NCBI RefSeq assembly: GCF_000818195.1
Contig: NZ_JTHL01000001.1
Span: 6,823,551 to 6,863,629, forward strand
DNA: 40,079 bases
Origin: Streptomyces sp. 150FB
Lineage (GTDB): Bacteria > Actinomycetota > Actinomycetes > Streptomycetales > Streptomycetaceae
Direction of reading: 5' to 3'
Positions within the stretch are counted from its first letter, which is position 1. Each line of letters begins with the position of its first letter. The notes under the pieces were generated by a model that saw only the letters and a program-made list of their open reading frames with translations, was not told the DNA's origin and made no database searches. Of the stretch, positions 15,396-24,125 are shown piece by piece. The translations under genes and the position numbers were made by a program.

Positions 15396-17468
15396 GTGAC
15401 CCGTCGTCCCGAGACCGGCGGGGGACCGTCCCACGGGGCAGACAGCTTCGAGAAAGCCGTATTCGAGCAGGCCAAAGCGGGATTCGAGGTCTATGACACG
15501 AACCTGCGAATCATCCGGGCCAACCAGGCGATCCTGTCCATGCGCGGTCTGCCCGCGAGTGCGGTGATCGGGGCGCGGATCGAGACCTTGGACTCCGCGA
15601 TGCGGATCTCGCCGGTCGTACGGGAGGCGGTGGAGACCGGCGTCACGGTTTCCGATCGGCGGGTGACCGCTCACCCGGAGGCCGATTCGGGACGCCGGCA
15701 CGAGTACGTCGTCACCGGGTACCCCCTGCGCCAGGCCGGCCGGCCGATAGGGGCCGCTGCGATGGTCCACGACGTGACGGAGCTGGTTCGCAGGCGGGAG
15801 GAGCTGGATCTGCTGGACACCGCGCGGGCCAGGATCGGCAGCAGCCTGGACGCGCTTCGTACCTCTCAGGAGCTGGCCGCCATGGCTGTTCCGGACTTCG
15901 CCGACGCCGTCGCTGTCGACCTGTTGGAAGCTGTCCTCAACGGGGACGCTCCCATCGGCCCGGTGACCAGCAGGCTGCCGATGCGGCGGGCCGCGTTCCA
16001 GGGCCGCCATGTCCAGTACGGGGCGTATCCGATCGGCGGTGCCAGCTACATCGCGTTTCCCACGCCGCACACCCAGGCACTGGCCGATCTGCGACCGCGA
16101 CTGCTCGCCTCGGTCTCCTCGTCCACCGGGTGGCTGCTCCACGACCCCTCACGGGCCGATTTCGTCGCCCGGTCCGGTGCGCACTCGATCATTGTCGCCC
16201 CGTTGACCGTGCACGGGCTGGTGATGGGCATGGTCAGCTACTACCGGGACAGCTCTCGCCCCGACCGCTTCGACGAAGAGGACCTGGCGCTGGCCGAGGA
16301 ACTCACCGGATTCACCGCGCTGTGCATCGACAACGCGCGCCGCTTCACCCGTGAGCACACGGTCGCTGTGACCCTTCAGCGCAGTCTGCTGCCGCGCGTA
16401 CCGCCGGAGGTCTCGGCGATCGAGTCGTCGCACTGCTACCTTCCCGGCCGGTGCGGCGCCCACTGGTTCGATGTCCTGCCGCTGTCCGGCTGCCGGGTCG
16501 GACTGATCGTCGGCTTCGTCCGCGGGGAGGATCTCCAGGCCTCGGTGGCGATGGGGCGGCTGCGGACCGCCGCGTCCACGCTGGCCTCGATGGAGCTGCC
16601 CCCGGACGAACTGCTGGCCCACCTCGACGATGCCATGCAGCGCCTGGCACACGAGCAGGAGGAGGACCCGGAGACCCTGCACCACGCACGCCCGCCGCTC
16701 GCCGCGTCCTGTTTGTATCTGACGTACGACCCGATCATCGGGGCGTGTACGGCCGCTTCCGCGGGACACGGCGGCCCCCTGGTCACCAGCCCCGGCGGCA
16801 TCGTCAGCCCGCTCGACGTGGCGCGCGGTGCGGCGCTCGGCCAGGGCGCCCCGTACGAGATGCGCACGACCACCCTGCCGGCCGGGACCCTGCTGTGCAT
16901 GTATTCGGACAGTGTCGTGGACGGCCACCCGGCGGAGGCCCACGACCGCCTCAGCCGGCTGCGCGAGACGATCAGCGACCCGACGGCGCATCCCGACGAG
17001 GTGTGCGACGCGGTGGCGTACAAACTGCTCCAGGGCAGCTCGCTGGACGGGGCGGTCGTCCTCGTCGCCAAGCTCAGGTCCCTCGATCCGGACCGCGTCA
17101 TCGACTGGACCTTTCCCCCGGAGCCGGCCTCGGTGGGGGAGGCGAGACGGGCGGCACGTCACCAACTGGAGCAGTGGGGTCTGGAGGAGCAGACCTTCGC
17201 CACCGACCTGGTGGTCAGCGAGCTCGCCACCAATGTCATCCGCCACGCCATAGGCCCCATCCGGCTCCGGCTCATCCAGGACCGGACGACGCTGACCGTC
17301 GAAGTCTCCGACGACTCCGACACCGCTCCACACCTGCGCCACGCCCGGATCCAGGACGAGGGCGGACGCGGCCTGTTCATCGTCGCTTCCGTCAGCCGGC
17401 ACTGGGGGACGCGCTTCTCGGAGAGGGGCAAGACGATCTGGGCCGAACAGGATCTCGCCGACACGTGA
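15396..17468 (+). CDS. PAS-GAF-SpoIIE phosphatase-like-HATPase regulator
   Basis: A 690-residue multidomain signalling protein: PAS (about 18-130), GAF (about 145-315), SpoIIE/RsbU-type PP2C domain (about 325-560), RsbW-like HATPase_c (about 575-688, N-box SELATNVIRHA and DEGGRGLFIVA). In Streptomyces such proteins act in anti-sigma/anti-anti-sigma switching. The PP2C domain is atypical: the GDV motif providing the first metal-ligand Asp reads Gly373-Phe374-Val375, and the following G-H-G is G-E-D, whereas the later Asp residues (YSDS, Asp505; SLDGAV, Asp551) remain. Phosphatase activity may therefore be reduced or lost. GTG at 15396 is chosen because GGAG lies seven bases upstream and the upstream frame is not protein-like. 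Confidence 0.9.
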   Translation: MTRRPETGGGPSHGADSFEKAVFEQAKAGFEVYDTNLRIIRANQAILSMRGLPASAVIGARIETLDSAMRISPVVREAVETGVTVSDRRVTAHPEADSGRRHEYVVTGYPLRQAGRPIGAAAMVHDVTELVRRREELDLLDTARARIGSSLDALRTSQELAAMAVPDFADAVAVDLLEAVLNGDAPIGPVTSRLPMRRAAFQGRHVQYGAYPIGGASYIAFPTPHTQALADLRPRLLASVSSSTGWLLHDPSRADFVARSGAHSIIVAPLTVHGLVMGMVSYYRDSSRPDRFDEEDLALAEELTGFTALCIDNARRFTREHTVAVTLQRSLLPRVPPEVSAIESSHCYLPGRCGAHWFDVLPLSGCRVGLIVGFVRGEDLQASVAMGRLRTAASTLASMELPPDELLAHLDDAMQRLAHEQEEDPETLHHARPPLAASCLYLTYDPIIGACTAASAGHGGPLVTSPGGIVSPLDVARGAALGQGAPYEMRTTTLPAGTLLCMYSDSVVDGHPAEAHDRLSRLRETISDPTAHPDEVCDAVAYKLLQGSSLDGAVVLVAKLRSLDPDRVIDWTFPPEPASVGEARRAARHQLEQWGLEEQTFATDLVVSELATNVIRHAIGPIRLRLIQDRTTLTVEVSDDSDTAPHLRHARIQDEGGRGLFIVASVSRHWGTRFSERGKTIWAEQDLADT

Positions 17469-17548
17469 CGCGTGGGAACCTACGGCCGTGCCGTACGCGA
17501 GCGGAGGCCGGCAGCGGCCTCGGGCCCGGCACCGGGGGCCTTCGACGG

Positions 17549-17770
17549 TCAGCCACCCTGCGGCGGTTGGAGCTCCGACCACTCGCGAAGCCATGATCGT
17601 ATGTCCGCGCAGACGTCGTCGATGCCCGCGGCGGTGGCGTATTCGGCCGGTGCCTCCTGCGCGTCGTTGACGACCAGCAGACGAGCCCGCAGGGCGGGCT
17701 TGCTTCCTGGTTCCCACCAGACGCGCAGGACGGCGACCCCGATCGGGTTGTCAGGAGGATTAGTAGCCAT
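17549..17770 (-). CDS. Small conserved hypothetical protein
   Basis: A 73-residue product starting MATNPPDNPIGVAVLRVWWE and ending in a helix DDVCADIRSWLREWSEL, with third codon positions strongly G/C. It resembles small Streptomyces proteins of unknown function, but I cannot name a family. No ribosome-binding site is visible before the ATG; a frame extension to 17827 is possible but low-complexity. It lies convergent to the SpoIIE-type gene and next to the SARP remnant. Confidence 0.6.
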   Translation of the reverse strand: MATNPPDNPIGVAVLRVWWEPGSKPALRARLLVVNDAQEAPAEYATAAGIDDVCADIRSWLREWSELQPPQGG

Positions 17771-17842
17771 GGGACGAGCATTGCCCGGGGCCGCCACCGC
17801 GCCGTGACCCTCGCCTCTGCGCGGCACTCATCCACGGGTTCA

Positions 17843-18145
17843 TCATCTGGCGCAGCGCGGGCGAGGGGGCAGGCCCAGGTCCTCGCGCAGAAGGCGGCGG
17901 AATTCCACGAAGTGGCGGACGGCCTCGACGGTGTTTCCCTCCGCCAGGTAGGTGTCGATGGCCTCCCTGCGCGCGCTCTCACGCAACGGCTCGCCCGCGA
18001 CAGCCAGGAGCGCGGCGTCCAGGGACCGGCCGAAGTGACCTGCCTCCCGGTGGGCGCGGGAGAGCGATTCAAGGGCGTGCAGGCGCAACTCCGCGCGGTG
18101 GGCCACCAGTCGGCCGCGGGCACAGCGGCGGGACTCACGCCGCAT
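17843..18145 (-). pseudogene. SARP/BTAD-type regulator, 3' remnant
   Basis: The last roughly 100 codons of a bacterial transcriptional activator domain: LRLHALESLSRAHREAGHF, then AVAGEPLRESARREAIDTYL, AEGNTVEAVRHFVEFRRLL and REDLGLPPRPR to the stop. The N-terminal OmpR-like DNA-binding half and the first part of the BTAD are absent: homology ends near 18145, where the Nramp remnant begins on the other strand. No start or ribosome site fits. It is a decayed pathway-type activator. Confidence 0.75.
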
Positions 18146-18826
18146 CTGCCCGGCGGATCGTCGGTCCTCCTCGCGGGCGGCATCGTCGGCGCCACCGTCA
18201 TGCCCCACGCCGTCTACCTCCACTCCGCGCTCACCCAGCGGCGGGTGCTGTCCAGCAAGCCGGGCGACAAGCGGCGGCTGCTGCGCTACCTCCGGATCGA
18301 CTGCGGACTGGGATTCGCCCTCGCAGGGGCTGTCAACCTCGTGATGCTGTGCCTGTCCGTCGCGCTGTTCCGCGCGGGCGGACCCGCCGCTGGAACAGAC
18401 GCGATCACCGCGGCCCACACCAGCCTGTCCCAGGTCGTGGGAGGCGGGGCGGCACTCGCCTTCGCTGCGGCGCTCCTGGCTTCCGGTATCTCGTCGGCGA
18501 GCGTGGGAACGTGCGCGGGCCAGGTGATCATGCAGGGCTGTCTCCGCCGCCACATACCCCTGTTCGTACGGCGGGCCCTGACCATGGCGCCCGCTCTGGT
18601 GATCCTGTCGATCGGCCTTCCCGTCACCTCGACACTCGTCTTCAGCCAGGTCGTCCTCGCCTTCGGCATCCCGTTCGCCCTCGTACCCCTGGTGTTGATC
18701 ACCCGGCGACGGGACCTGACGGGTGAACTGGTCAACCGGCCCGTCACCACGGCCGCCGGAGTCCTGGTGTGCGGCCTGATCATCAGCCTGAACGCCTACC
18801 TCATCGCAACCATGGTCACAGGCTGA
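18131..18826 (+). pseudogene. Nramp-family metal transporter, 3' remnant
   Basis: Homology begins at GLTPHLPGGSSVLL and continues through the diagnostic GATVMPHAVYLHSALTQ (TM6 of Nramp Mn/Fe transporters) and about five further membrane segments to a normal C-terminus (NAYLIATMVTG). Everything before TM6, including the TM1 DPGN metal site, is absent. Upstream the frame runs into antisense of the SARP remnant, so the 340-codon open frame from 17804 is not a real gene. The gene cannot encode a working transporter. Confidence 0.85.
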
Positions 18827-18944
18827 CGCAGGCATCCGCCCCCTGTGGCGGCGGTGACACGAGGTGACAGGAGTCGCCCACAGTACGGAAACCGAGTCCC
18901 CCTCCGAGTCTCCTACCGAGATTCCCCGTTGGAAGGAAAAGCCC

Positions 18945-20049
18945 ATGACCGAGAATCAGGTACGCGACGTCCCGCAGCCCATCCGCGACGGGCAGGGCGC
19001 GACCGACATCGGACCGCGCAACGTGGAGATGGACCTGCAGAATCCGGATGTGCTCCTGCCTCCGAAAACCGACTCCGGCACGGTACCGAACCTCAAATTC
19101 TCCTTCTCGCAGGCCCATATGCGTCTCGACGCCGGTGGGTGGGCGCGCGAAGTGACCCAGCGGGAAATGCCTATCGCGACAACACTCTCCGGCGTGAACA
19201 TGCGCCTCAAGCCCGGTGCCATCCGGGAACTGCACTGGCACAAGCAGTCCGAGTGGGCCTACGTCCTGCAGGGCAGTTGCCGCATCAGCGCCGTCGACCA
19301 GGAAGGCCGCAACTTCCATTCCTCACCACATCCAGGCGCTGGACGACGGCGTGGAGTTTCTCCTCGTCTTCAACGACGGTGAGTTCTCCGAGAACGACAC
19401 GTTCCTGATAAGCGATTGGTTCGCGCACACGCCGCGTTCGGTGCTCGTGAAGAACTTCGGCGTCCCCGAGGAGAACTTCGCCTCGATCCCCACGTCCGAG
19501 CTGTACATCTTCAACGGCGCTGTACCGCCCGGACTGGAATCCGACAGGGTTCTCAGCCCCACCGGCGACGTGCCTCGCTCCTTCAAGCACCGCCTGGACT
19601 CGCAGCCTCCCCTCCGCACCAGCGGTGGCACGGTACGAATCGTCGACTCGTCCAACTTCGCGGCCTCCATCACCACTTCGGCGGCCCTGGTGGAGATCGA
19701 GCCCGGAGCCATCCGCGAGCTGCACTGGCACCCGAACAACGATGAGTGGCAGTACTACATCTCCGGACAGGCGCGGATGGGTGTCTTCACCAACTCCGGC
19801 CGCAACCGCACGTTCAACTTCATGGCGGGCGACGTCGGCTACGTCCCCTTCGCGACGGGACACTACATCGAGAACATCGGTGACCAGCCGGTCAAGATGC
19901 TCGAGATGTTCAAGACACCCCGGTTCGAGGACGTCAGTCTCGTCCAGTGGATGGCGCTGACGCCGTCCGCAACGATTCGCCACCACCTGAACCTCAACGA
20001 CACGGTGATGAACTCGCTGCGCAAGGAGAAGGCGCCGGTCTTCCGCTGA
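18945..20049 (+). pseudogene. oxdC: Bicupin oxalate decarboxylase, disrupted by frameshifting deletion
   Basis: Two consecutive frames together give a bicupin closely matching Bacillus OxdC. The first starts at ATG 18945 (GGAAGGA seven bases upstream) and carries cupin-1 metal motif [20 protein letters not shown]. The second carries [17 protein letters not shown], the lid FSENDTF (active-site Glu retained), cupin-2 motif RELHWHPNNDEWQYYISG and the GDVGYVPFATGHYIENIGD signature. At about 19315-19319 the frame shifts, and the expected segment of about 15 residues with the first cupin's G-D-x-W-x-F-P-x-G motif is missing, consistent with a deletion of about 44 bases. A sequencing error of that size is unlikely. 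A perfect 16-bp hairpin follows at 20130. Confidence 0.88.
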
Positions 20050-20129
20050 CCGAAGCCCCCGACGACAGACTCCAACACCGCTGGTGGGCCCGCCACAACA
20101 CGGCGCGGCCCACCACCGCGCGCCCGACG

Positions 20130-20166
20130 GGCGCACCCCCGGCGCAAACCGCGCCGGGGGTGCGCC
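20130..20166. terminator. Bidirectional hairpin terminator
   Basis: Perfect 16-base arms 20130-20145 and 20151-20166 (GGCGCACCCCCGGCGC and complement) around the loop AAACC. It lies between the converging oxalate decarboxylase and Ig-like genes and can serve both. Confidence 0.85.
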
Positions 20167-20243
20167 GGTTTCAGCCGTGTACGGGGCGGGATCAGGTACG
20201 GCACCGCCCCGCCAGGATCACCGCGGGCACGATCGCGTCTTTC

Positions 20244-20576
20244 TCAGGCGCCCGGTTCCATCGTCGCCCTCACCCTGGGGTGGGACTGGAACTCGGCGCT
20301 GCCGAAGTACTCGGCGCTGAGGCCGCCCTCCAGCGCCCTGCCCCACTTCAGCGGCTGAAGGTAGTTGTTGCCGGCGTTGAGCTCCGCCTCGCCACGGTCG
20401 TTGGTCCGTGCCGAACCGAGGGAGTCGTCCCCGTCGCCGGTGTAGAACTCGATGTCCTCGCCCTCGACAGGCTCGTTCTCGGGAATGCTGTGAAGGGTGG
20501 CGACGATTTTGGCGGTCGCGTTCTTCACGTGTCCGCCCGCGTTCCTGACCCGCAGTCGGGTTTTCCTCTTGGCCAT
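20244..20576 (-). CDS. Small Ig-like (Big_1-type) domain protein
   Basis: A 110-residue protein with no signal peptide. It begins with a basic strand (MAKRKTRLRVRNAGGHVKNA) and reads like one bacterial Ig-like domain: alternating hydrophobics, VEGEDIEFYTGDGDDSLGSA and TNDRGEAELNAG, the spacing seen in Big_1/invasin-type strands. AAGGAG precedes the ATG. Function unknown; it could be a structural or binding protein. Convergent with the oxalate decarboxylase remnant and divergent from the secreted protein at 20876. Confidence 0.75.
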   Translation of the reverse strand: MAKRKTRLRVRNAGGHVKNATAKIVATLHSIPENEPVEGEDIEFYTGDGDDSLGSARTNDRGEAELNAGNNYLQPLKWGRALEGGLSAEYFGSAEFQSHPRVRATMEPGA

Positions 20577-20875
20577 GCCCGAACTCCTTGTGCTGAATGC
20601 GTGACGCGCCCGGCGCCACTGATCGGCAAAATCGTGGCACGGGCCCGCGCGGCACCCGGGGAAACTACTTCCATCGTGTTTGTTCCGCCACCCATGTGCC
20701 GTACAGCGCCGCCCGATCGGCGTAGTCGGCGGGAGGAGCGGTCGCAACGCCCGCAAGGCCCACTGACGATGGAGATGCCGCCACGGGCACGAGGCCCGCG
20801 GTGACGTCTGCCCGCGACCGGTGTGATGTGCCGTCAGGACAGCCGCCCGGTCCGGGCGATGACAAGGAGACTCCC

Positions 20876-21985
20876 ATGGTCCACCCCGCACCGCTTCACC
20901 CCACCCGGCGGCAGTTGGTCCGCCGTACGGCGTTGGTCCTTCCGGCGCTGTCCGTCCTCACTCTGACTCTCATGGCGCCCGAGGTGGCCACCGCGCGGGA
21001 CGGCGACGCCTCTCCCGGTCCCACGCCCAGGGCTCAGGCCTTCGACGGGGAGCGGGCGCTCGGGGCGGTGTCGGAGGTGACACAACTGTGCGGCCGGCCC
21101 GGGAGACAGAGCTGCTCGTTCCGGCTCGATCCGAAACGCTCCCGTGAATACACCAGCGCCGTGCACTCCGTGGCCAACGGCGCCATCAACTGCACCAGTG
21201 AACCGATGACCGTCAAGCGGACGGTGACACTGACGTCCAGCAGCGCCGACAACATCGGCGGGGAGATCTCCGGCAGCGGCACCATCGAGGGGGAGGTGGC
21301 GACCGACAACGAGGTCAGCGGTTCGGGCACGGGTACGGTCTCCGCGCAGCAGACGCACCAGGAGAGCGACACGGCCAGCGCGACCAAGGAGACCACCGCC
21401 ACCATCGGTTCGACGAATCACACCGCCCCCAAGGACAAGGGCCCCAACCAGGAGACCAAGGTCGAGGGCACCGCCAAGGACAGCGCCACCGTCCAGCACC
21501 AGACCACCAACACCGAGCAGATGACGGAGACGGGCAGCACCACCGTGGCCGGCAAGAGCAACATCCACCTCGCGCTGAAGGGCGCGTTCACCGCGGCGTT
21601 CAAGGGCACTTGGAACCACACCTGGAGCATGACCAACACCGAGACGACCGAGGTGGCATTCACCATCAAGGCCAATGACGAGCTGCAGTTCGGTGCGCTG
21701 AACGCGATGACCCGCGTCGTCGGGGACCTCGTGGTGGACGGCACGGGCAAGCTGGTCAAGAACGTCGCCGTGGACGGCCCCTCCACGGTGAACTCCAGCA
21801 CCGTGGTGGCACAGACCTTCACCAACCCCGACAAGTGCCAGACCCTGCGGCCCAAGGGCGCCGAGGCCGCCCAGCCCGATGAGCGCCGCAGCCTCCGCCG
21901 GGCCGCCCCCGCGCCCCGAACGGGCACGCCCACCGGCCGCTATGTCCTGGACCCGGACCGGACGACCTGGCGGCGGGTCGGCTGA
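20876..21985 (+). CDS. Exported Thr/Ser-rich protein, possible ETX/MTX2-like beta fold
   Basis: A 369-residue secreted protein. The N-terminus TRRQLVRRTALVLPALSVL fits a Tat-type signal peptide with cleavage near ATARDG. After a two-cysteine segment (LCGRPGRQSCSF) and INCT, the middle is extremely rich in Thr, Ser, Gly and charged residues in short alternating strands (roughly 130-230), followed by TWNHTWSMTNTETTEVAFTI and a terminal cysteine. That layout recalls aerolysin/ETX-MTX2 beta-pore-forming proteins, whose membrane hairpins are amphipathic Ser/Thr strands. This is a pattern-based inference, not a family hit. AAGGAGA lies five bases before the ATG. It converges with a related exported protein across a strong hairpin. 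Confidence 0.85.
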   Translation: MVHPAPLHPTRRQLVRRTALVLPALSVLTLTLMAPEVATARDGDASPGPTPRAQAFDGERALGAVSEVTQLCGRPGRQSCSFRLDPKRSREYTSAVHSVANGAINCTSEPMTVKRTVTLTSSSADNIGGEISGSGTIEGEVATDNEVSGSGTGTVSAQQTHQESDTASATKETTATIGSTNHTAPKDKGPNQETKVEGTAKDSATVQHQTTNTEQMTETGSTTVAGKSNIHLALKGAFTAAFKGTWNHTWSMTNTETTEVAFTIKANDELQFGALNAMTRVVGDLVVDGTGKLVKNVAVDGPSTVNSSTVVAQTFTNPDKCQTLRPKGAEAAQPDERRSLRRAAPAPRTGTPTGRYVLDPDRTTWRRVG

Positions 21986-22009
21986 ACCGTCCGCCGCCGT
22001 ACGGGTGAC

Positions 22010-22042
22010 GAAGGGCGGCCGGATCCGATCCGGCCGCCCTTC
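22010..22042. terminator. Bidirectional hairpin between convergent secreted-protein genes
   Basis: Perfect 15-base arms GAAGGGCGGCCGGAT (22010-22024) and its complement (22028-22042) with loop CCG, placed 25-28 bases from each flanking stop codon. Confidence 0.88.
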
Positions 22043-22069
22043 CCCTCGCGCAGCGGCGTACGACCCCCG

Positions 22070-23470
22070 TCAGCGGGTCCGGGACTCCTCGACCGGGGCG
22101 ACGGTGACGGGCCTGACCCGGGTCCCGGCGTCCGAGGCACGCGCGGCCACCTGAAGCAGCCCGGTCACCGGGATTCCGGCGCGCAGGGTCGGAGCACCGA
22201 TCGTCTCGTCCGGGGTCCGCTCGTTGTAGCGGGAGTCGGCGCAGCGGGCCAACTCGACCTGGCTGAGCGGTCCGGTCCGCTGGTAGAAGCGGTCGCCGAA
22301 GGCACCCGACGCCACGTCCACGGTGACGTCGAGGCGCAGATCCGGGGTCTTCACCAGGGTGCCGGTGAGGCGCTCCCGCGCCGGCTGCACCTCGACCCAA
22401 CTGACCTCGCCCGGCTGGACGGTGACGGCGACCTTGCGCTGTTCCTTGCGGTTCCACAGCAGCGGGTTGGTGGTGGCCATCTCCACCGGGTTGCCGTCGG
22501 CCCGGGTGAAACCGCCGCCGATCTGCACGGCGATCTCCTTGAGGCTCTCGTTGAGCGGCTGCCGCGGATTGAGCGGCTTCTTCTCCACCGCCACGAAGTA
22601 CTGGGTGAGGTTGTCGTACGGGTACTCCTGCCAGTCCACCAGACGTTCGTCGGTGACGGCGTTCCGGGTGCAGTTGATGTACGCCTGGCCCACCATGCGC
22701 GGCCGGTCGTAGTACTGGAAGGAGTAGCGTTCGTCCTTCTCGAAGCGGCAGGCGTCGGCGGAGTTGCACGCCGTCACGACGTCCTTGGGCGGGACCGCTT
22801 CATGGTTCTTGTACGCCTCGGGCATCGGAAGCTGCGGCTTCTTGTCCTTGTACGGTACGGGCGCGGGCACCTGCTGGGCGCGGAACCGGGTCAGCAGCGG
22901 GCCGCACTTGGACGCCTTGTCCGGCTGCTTCGAGGTGAAGGTGACCTTCGGGTTGTTCTCCTCGGCCGTGAAGGAGTACGAACGGCCGGACTGCCAGGCG
23001 GCTGTGCCCTTGTCGGTGCCCTTGGTGGTGAACTGCGCGGGTACGGGAGCGCCGGCCGACGTCCCGGGTGCGACCACCTCGTAGCGCTGCCCGTCGCCGA
23101 CATCGCTCTGCTTGCAGTCGGCGTGGGTGCTGGAACTGTCGTCCCAGGTCACAGTGATCTTCGAGCCCTTCTGCACCCGCCACAGCCGGGTCGTCAGAGT
23201 GCCCGGTCCCGAAGAGTTCAGGGAGACTGCCTGGAGCCCGTCGGGATGGGCCGCGAGTGCTTTGGGGAAGTGCTGGACCTGCACTCCCGTCCACCGGTCG
23301 GGAGCCTTCGTCGCGGGCGCCGCGGCCGTCATCTCGGGCACGGCGGCGTCGGGGTTCTCGATGGGCACGGCGACCTCCTCGGCCGCGACGGCCGGGAGGG
23401 GCGGGGCCGCGAGTAAGAGGGAGCCACCGAGCAGGGTGGTCATGCAGCGGCGCACGAGGCGTCGTGACAC
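22070..23470 (-). CDS. Exported protein related to the convergent Thr/Ser-rich protein
   Basis: A 466-residue secreted protein with a basic N-terminus, a hydrophobic stretch (TLLGGSLLLAAPPLPAVA) and signal-peptidase site near AVA-AEE. GTG 23470 is chosen because AAGGAG lies six bases upstream; the ATG at 23476 directly abuts it. The C-terminal two-thirds contain TACNSADACRF, later AYINCTRN, and then VAVTVQPGEVSWVEVQPARERLTGTL in two-residue alternation. These correspond in order to CGRPGRQSCSF, INCT and VAFTIKANDELQF...TRVVGDLVV of the convergent protein, suggesting a common origin and possibly an ETX/MTX2-like fold. It sits 79 bases downstream of another exported-protein gene in the same direction. 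Confidence 0.85.
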   Translation of the reverse strand: MSRRLVRRCMTTLLGGSLLLAAPPLPAVAAEEVAVPIENPDAAVPEMTAAAPATKAPDRWTGVQVQHFPKALAAHPDGLQAVSLNSSGPGTLTTRLWRVQKGSKITVTWDDSSSTHADCKQSDVGDGQRYEVVAPGTSAGAPVPAQFTTKGTDKGTAAWQSGRSYSFTAEENNPKVTFTSKQPDKASKCGPLLTRFRAQQVPAPVPYKDKKPQLPMPEAYKNHEAVPPKDVVTACNSADACRFEKDERYSFQYYDRPRMVGQAYINCTRNAVTDERLVDWQEYPYDNLTQYFVAVEKKPLNPRQPLNESLKEIAVQIGGGFTRADGNPVEMATTNPLLWNRKEQRKVAVTVQPGEVSWVEVQPARERLTGTLVKTPDLRLDVTVDVASGAFGDRFYQRTGPLSQVELARCADSRYNERTPDETIGAPTLRAGIPVTGLLQVAARASDAGTRVRPVTVAPVEESRTR

Positions 23471-23549
23471 GGACATCTCCTTGTCTGGAGCACTGGGGCT
23501 GGGGTGGGGAAGGGCCCGGCGGCACGGGGCACCGGACCGGGCGGACTGA

Positions 23550-24125
23550 TCAGCAGGCCCACCACTCGGAGGGGGGAACGATCACATCCGAGTCGCTCAG
23601 CCGGTCCCGCATCCCGGAGGAGGAACCGCACAGCTCCGCCGCGCCGCCCGCAGCGGACTGGTCCCGCTGGACGGCGTGGAAATCCTGCTGCGCCTGGGCG
23701 TGGCCGTTCTGGTTCTGCTGCCAGGTCTCCTGCGCAGGGCCGGTGATCGGCTTGGCGCAGTTGTGGAAGTTCTCCACCTGGCACTTGTCGTTGGCCGCCT
23801 GGTTCTGCGCCACGCCGGAGCAGGCGGTGCTCGCCGGGATCCCGTTGACCGACTGACAGGGGTCCGCGCTCGGGGGCGGCACGGGCAGGGGGTTCTTCGA
23901 GGGTACGGCGGGAGGCGAAGGCTTCCCGGGCGCCGGCGCCTGAGGGGTCGGTACGGGAGGGGTGTACGTGGCGGTCTCCGCGCGGATCCCGGCGCCGTAC
24001 GGCTCGCGGACGGCGGAACCGGAGGCGGAAGCGGCGGAGGGCTGTCCGAAACTCAGAGCGACCAGGCCCGCCACGGCCGCGAACACGGCCAGGACCGGCA
24101 GCAGGCGCGCGTACAGGACACGCAT
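23550..24125 (-). CDS. Exported or membrane-anchored Pro-rich, Cys-containing small protein
   Basis: 191 residues: a hydrophobic N-terminal segment (LYARLLPVLAVFAAVAGLVAL) as signal peptide or anchor, a Pro/Ala-rich linker (YTPPVPTPQAPAPGKPSPP), then a compact Gln/Asn-rich domain with at least five cysteines (DPCQSVNG, TACSGV, DKCQVENFHNC, ELCGSS) ending in a C-terminal Cys. AGAAGGAGT precedes the ATG. No family recognised. It is the upstream partner of the 466-residue exported protein and probably co-transcribed with it. Confidence 0.8.
   Translation of the reverse strand: MRVLYARLLPVLAVFAAVAGLVALSFGQPSAASASGSAVREPYGAGIRAETATYTPPVPTPQAPAPGKPSPPAVPSKNPLPVPPPSADPCQSVNGIPASTACSGVAQNQAANDKCQVENFHNCAKPITGPAQETWQQNQNGHAQAQQDFHAVQRDQSAAGGAAELCGSSSGMRDRLSDSDVIVPPSEWWAC

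Noticed and set aside
16149..17717. 522-codon minus-strand open frame
   Set aside because: Opposite the SpoIIE-type gene, no recognisable motifs.
17804..18826. Complete 340-residue Nramp transporter
   Set aside because: Only the part from about 18131 is Nramp; the upstream frame is antisense to the SARP remnant.
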